A DNA stretch of 64,000 bases, taken from NCBI GenBank assembly GCA_026984775.1, contig JALSRM010000043.1:62001-126000 (forward strand), given 5' to 3'. The notes beneath the pieces are model-generated. The model was given only the letters and a program-made list of their open reading frames with translations. It searched no databases and had not been told where the DNA came from. Positions 61,305 through 64,000 of this stretch are shown piece after piece. The position numbers and the translations under genes are program-made. This stretch comes from Gammaproteobacteria bacterium (GTDB lineage: Bacteria > Pseudomonadota > Gammaproteobacteria > CAJXQU01). Numbering within the stretch: the first letter of the stretch is position 1; every line of letters begins with the position of its first letter.

Positions 61305-62567
61305 TTACTGAGTATAGTTGAAATCGAAATAACTATCCCAGGTTTTATCCAGTCTGATCAATGCTTGTTCCAGCGGTATGGCGGTAATCTTGTTTTCCAG
61401 GATCTCGACCAGGCCCAACTTTTCAAGTTTTTCCACGGCGTCATGTACCTCGAAGTCGAGTACATGCCCATGCTGGGTTTCAAACCAGGTTTCAATATTT
61501 CGATCAAGTTCCGAAGCAGATAATGGTTTGGCTGATTTCAGCAGGAAGAAGTAGGCCAGAATTGCCTCTTTACACTCCTCTTCTTCAGCTGCATCGATGA
61601 GGCGGTGAAAAACGCCGGTATTATTATCCAGGTTTTTAAAATAAAGATTGTCGGCCAGCGTTTTCATGAACTGGATCTTGCGATTTTTGAAATTATTGAA
61701 TTGTTTCCACAGAAAAGCACCAAGGGTTCCGAAACCCATGGCAAGTCCAACCAATGCTGCCTGATCGAGTACAACGGGTTTGTCTCGCAGGCCTAGCCAG
61801 AAGGTCAGTAAGGCTCCTGTTAGAACCAGCGTTGCCCCCAACTTGGTAGCAAGAATGACAACACCACCAATGGCCGCCGGGACACCAATGATCAGTTTGT
61901 CGATGGTTTTCATCCGTACCTCCGTATTTGGGAAAAGCATCTCCAGATCGGAACGGGGAATGTTGCGGAAGAGTTTGATCACGGTTGATCCGGGTGTAAA
62001 GAAAAGTTTATTTCTTTCTTTCTGATCAAAATAGCTTTTGTCTTTATATTTCACGTAGATCACGACACGATCATAATTGATGAAAGTGATCGTCTTTTTC
62101 CTCAGGCCGAAAAAACTTACCAGTGTCTCTTCTCTTACAGATTCACCACGACGGAAAAAAAGGATCTTTTCGAAGTCATCAAAATCAACTTGCAACCGGA
62201 TCTTGAACAACGATTCCTCACGGAGTGCACGATCGAGATCCGCTTTTGTAATCTCCTCGAAATTGGCCGCATCCAACAAATTTTTCAACTCGAGTACAAG
62301 GGTGTTTTCCAGCTCCTCCTTTTCTTTTTCAGTCTTTGGATAGACAGGTTTCGTATCAGCGTCCGGGTTGACAGGGGCATAACAATCCTTCAACAACTCA
62401 AGGCTTTTATGAAACTGAAAATGGTAAATACTGCTCAACAGACTGGAAAGATTCCTGAATAGAGGGATTGCTTTCCCGGACAGCGTGCCATCATCACAAC
62501 ACATTTCAATGATGTCTGTCTTGCGGAAAGGGATGAACCGTTGTTTTTTTTCTTTCAGTGGTTCCAT
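61305..62567 (-). CDS. DUF3754 (TMEM143-like) membrane protein
   Basis: A 420-residue protein. A soluble N-terminal part of about 220 residues carries FIPFRKTDIIEMC and the block RKKTITFINYDRVVIYVKYKD, then IPRSDLEMLFPNTEVRMKTIDKLIIGVPA leads into three helices at about 235-290. The C-terminal part holds ILAYFFLLKSAKPLSASELDRNIETWFE and ends in a short helical domain. This matches DUF3754, shared with plant and animal TMEM143 proteins, of unknown function. The ATG at 62567 is preferred over an upstream in-frame start at 62615. Single gene, divergent from the glycine-zipper lipoprotein gene. Confidence 0.85.
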   Translation of the reverse strand: MEPLKEKKQRFIPFRKTDIIEMCCDDGTLSGKAIPLFRNLSSLLSSIYHFQFHKSLELLKDCYAPVNPDADTKPVYPKTEKEKEELENTLVLELKNLLDAANFEEITKADLDRALREESLFKIRLQVDFDDFEKILFFRRGESVREETLVSFFGLRKKTITFINYDRVVIYVKYKDKSYFDQKERNKLFFTPGSTVIKLFRNIPRSDLEMLFPNTEVRMKTIDKLIIGVPAAIGGVVILATKLGATLVLTGALLTFWLGLRDKPVVLDQAALVGLAMGFGTLGAFLWKQFNNFKNRKIQFMKTLADNLYFKNLDNNTGVFHRLIDAAEEEECKEAILAYFFLLKSAKPLSASELDRNIETWFETQHGHVLDFEVHDAVEKLEKLGLVEILENKITAIPLEQALIRLDKTWDSYFDFNYTQ

Positions 62568-62650
62568 TTCGTTCAGTTTGTATGCAGGTCTGGAAGATAT
62601 AATACAACAGATCATTAAACGTATTGGATACTCCTTCTTGAGGAATTGTT

Positions 62651-63061
62651 ATGCACTATTTCTTACTGCTCTTTTTGTACGTGTTACTCAACGGGTGTGC
62701 GAGCCCTCAACCCATTATCTATCCCAATGAGCGATCAGCCAGTGTCGATCAGTCAACCATTCACAAGGATATTTCTGAGTGTAAAGCCTTGGCAGAACAG
62801 GCAGGCGCTTCATCCGGCAACAAAGCAACTGCAGTAGTAGCAGATACCGCGAAATCTGGCGCTGTTGGTGCGGCCTCTGGAGCAGTTGGAGGGGCGATTG
62901 CCGGGTCCGCTGGAGAAGGGGCTGCCATTGGTGCAGCCTCGGCAGCGACTGCCGGACTTATTCACGGACTTTTTAGTGAGTCCAAACCGAGTTCGGCTTA
63001 TATGGCATTTGTGACACGTTGTTTACAAGACAGAGGGTATGAGATCACGGGCTGGGAGTGA
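62651..63061 (+). CDS. Glycine-zipper lipoprotein
   Basis: A 136-residue lipoprotein. The signal peptide ends in a lipobox (LLNGC, Cys16). A glycine/alanine-zipper region (about 68-110, GAVGAASGAVGGAIAGSAGEGAAIGAASAATAG) should form membrane-inserted or oligomerising helices. Two further Cys (about 44 and 124) may form a disulfide; the C-terminal CLQDRGYEITGWE segment is common in this family. The role is probably structural in the outer membrane, like SlyB-type proteins, but is not known. Ribosome binding site TTGAGGAATTGTT. Confidence 0.82.
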   Translation: MHYFLLLFLYVLLNGCASPQPIIYPNERSASVDQSTIHKDISECKALAEQAGASSGNKATAVVADTAKSGAVGAASGAVGGAIAGSAGEGAAIGAASAATAGLIHGLFSESKPSSAYMAFVTRCLQDRGYEITGWE

Positions 63062-63101
63062 AGTGTAAACAACTGTAAGGTGAGATATTTCTACATACAA
63101 T

Positions 63102-63119
63102 ATCCCCCATATAGGGGAT
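63102..63119. promoter_or_regulatory. Palindrome ATCCCC-N6-GGGGAT, CsoR/FrmR-like
   Basis: Six-base arms with a 6-base AT-only-centred spacer lie in the 254-base spacer before the Lpd gene. Sites with runs of C and G around an AT core are typical operators of CsoR/RcnR/FrmR-family sensors. No such regulator or a clear target gene is next to it, so the reading is open; a weak hairpin after the glycine-zipper gene is the alternative. Confidence 0.3.
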
Positions 63120-63315
63120 GCGAATGATTATCAAACCATATAGCCTGTGGTTAGAAAAATAATTAATCTTCGCAAAGGGGGTAGCATGAAGTATCTGGAA
63201 AAAATCAAACTGCCATTTTCCTTCTTACATTGTGTATTTTTGCTAATGATTATAGGCAGGAGTAAAGACAGGAAAACACTTCTCCATAACGCATCTGCAG
63301 GCCATTGAGCCTTCT

Positions 63316-64000
63316 TCAAAGATGGAGCATTCTTCCATCTACAGCCAGCGCTGCCTCGTGCATTGCTTCTGAGAGCGTCGGGTGAGCATGAATTGTACGG
63401 GCAATATCTTCTGTGCTTGATTCAAACGAAAGGGCCAGCACTGCTTCACTGATCAGCTCCGAAGCATTGGGTCCAAAGACATGGACCCCAAGCAGTTCAT
63501 CTGTTTTTGCATCACCAATCATCTTGACCAATCCGGCCGTATCGTTCATGGCACGTGCTCGGCCATTGGCCATAAAGGGAAAGTTCCCCACCCGGATCTC
63601 ACGGCCTTCTGATCGCAGCTGTTGTTCGGTTTTGCCCGCCCAGGCGATTTCCGGCCACGTATAGACCACCCACGGGATGTTGTCATGATCGAACTCGGGT
63701 TTTTGGCCATCGATCAGTTCGGCAACAGCGACACCTTCTTCCATCGCCTTGTGCGCCAGCATCGGCCCATGAGTGACATCACCAATGGCGTAAACATTTT
63801 CAAGATGGGTACGGCACTGGCCGTCAGTTTCGATGAAACCACGATCATCGATTTTCAACCCAACCACTTCTGCACGGAGGCCAGCTGTATTGGGTTTGCG
63901 GCCGATGGCAACGATGAGTTTATCCACCTCGAGATCATGTTTCTCACCGTCCTGCTCATAGTGAATCCGAACTTTTCCACCACGGGTCTCGCAGCGGGTC
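63316..64000 (-). CDS. lpdA: Dihydrolipoamide dehydrogenase (E3), 3' part
   Basis: The C-terminal 227 or so residues of a flavoprotein disulfide reductase, running off the right edge. The frame is open to base 63999, so the gene continues beyond the window. Visible parts are VDKLIVAIGRKPNTAGL, the FAD-binding ENVYAIGDVTHGPMLAHKAMEEG and the dimerisation domain with the catalytic His-Glu in TIHAHPTLSEAMHEAAL. The segment PWVVYTWPEIAWAGKTEQQL is typical of Lpd rather than of glutathione or mercuric reductase. It serves the E3 step of 2-oxo-acid dehydrogenase complexes; its partner genes should lie to the right, upstream. Confidence 0.93.
   Translation of the reverse strand, partial: TRCETRGGKVRIHYEQDGEKHDLEVDKLIVAIGRKPNTAGLRAEVVGLKIDDRGFIETDGQCRTHLENVYAIGDVTHGPMLAHKAMEEGVAVAELIDGQKPEFDHDNIPWVVYTWPEIAWAGKTEQQLRSEGREIRVGNFPFMANGRARAMNDTAGLVKMIGDAKTDELLGVHVFGPNASELISEAVLALSFESSTEDIARTIHAHPTLSEAMHEAALAVDGRMLHL

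Noticed and set aside
63131-63319. 62-codon open frame on the minus strand before lpdA
   Set aside because: It has no ribosome binding site, no recognisable pattern and overlaps the lpdA stop; hydrophobic runs follow from the AT-rich sequence.

Overview
The window is a stretch of a gammaproteobacterial chromosome of moderate GC content, dense in genes and almost wholly housekeeping or metabolic. No rRNA, tRNA, CRISPR, phage or intact insertion sequence was recognised. The gene set points to a free-living or symbiotic aerobic chemotroph of the Chromatiales/Thiotrichales/methylotroph type: hopanoid synthesis, polyhydroxybutyrate genes, a GTP-type PEP carboxykinase, an aa3-type cytochrome c oxidase with a cytochrome c fused to subunit II, several membrane-bound c-type cytochromes, a formaldehyde-activating-enzyme homologue and the decayed gene of a small cytochrome c. 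The genus cannot be fixed from the sequence alone.

Layout. 1-5.7 kb (minus strand): a truncated membrane protein, an HDOD signalling protein with a DUF4124 protein, the glnK-amt ammonium operon with a perfect NtrC-type box, a 7Fe ferredoxin and a thioredoxin-like lipoprotein. 5.8-9.3 kb (plus): lpxA-gnnA-gnnB, predicted to make a lipid A carrying a 2,3-diamino sugar, then a thiopurine methyltransferase. 9.3-14.1 kb (minus): an operon of two DUF1538 membrane proteins (UmpA/UmpB type), a PII-like protein and a CBS-domain protein, ending in mutS. 14.2-22 kb: htpG behind a near-consensus heat-shock promoter, an acyltransferase, phaA-phaB-phaR, arfB and an rhlE-type RNA helicase with a hairpin-rich leader. 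22-26 kb: a cytochrome c relic, a TauE permease, pckG and a membrane haem c protein.

26-34 kb (minus): a hopanoid operon (single-gene squalene synthase, squalene-hopene cyclase, HpnG phosphorylase) followed by a 1374-residue envelope protein of unknown role. 34-41 kb: envelope and membrane proteins (two OmpA-domain proteins, DUF4197, MscL, a TM/HhH protein), a HerA-like ATPase and a trypsin-like protease. 41.5-47.5 kb: a 1238-residue flavoprotein fusion, a two-domain cytochrome c and PBP4. 47.6-55.4 kb: the cytochrome c oxidase locus (DUF2244, coxB, coxA, a 42-residue small protein, ctaG, coxC, DUF2909, SURF1, SCO-like, ctaB), which lacks the usual heme A synthase gene. 55.5-64 kb: a divergent haem-copper-oxidase-like subunit preceded by an array of GGA-loop mini-hairpins, a Fae homologue, SixA, MetY, Sel1, chalcone-isomerase-like, DUF3754 and glycine-zipper proteins, and the 3' part of a dihydrolipoamide dehydrogenase gene.

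The most unusual points are the regulated two-part DUF1538 transporter operon, the lpxA-gnnA-gnnB cluster, the mini-hairpin array with mutually exclusive pairings before the oxidase-like gene, the Fae homologue lacking the usual active-site His, and the missing ctaA.
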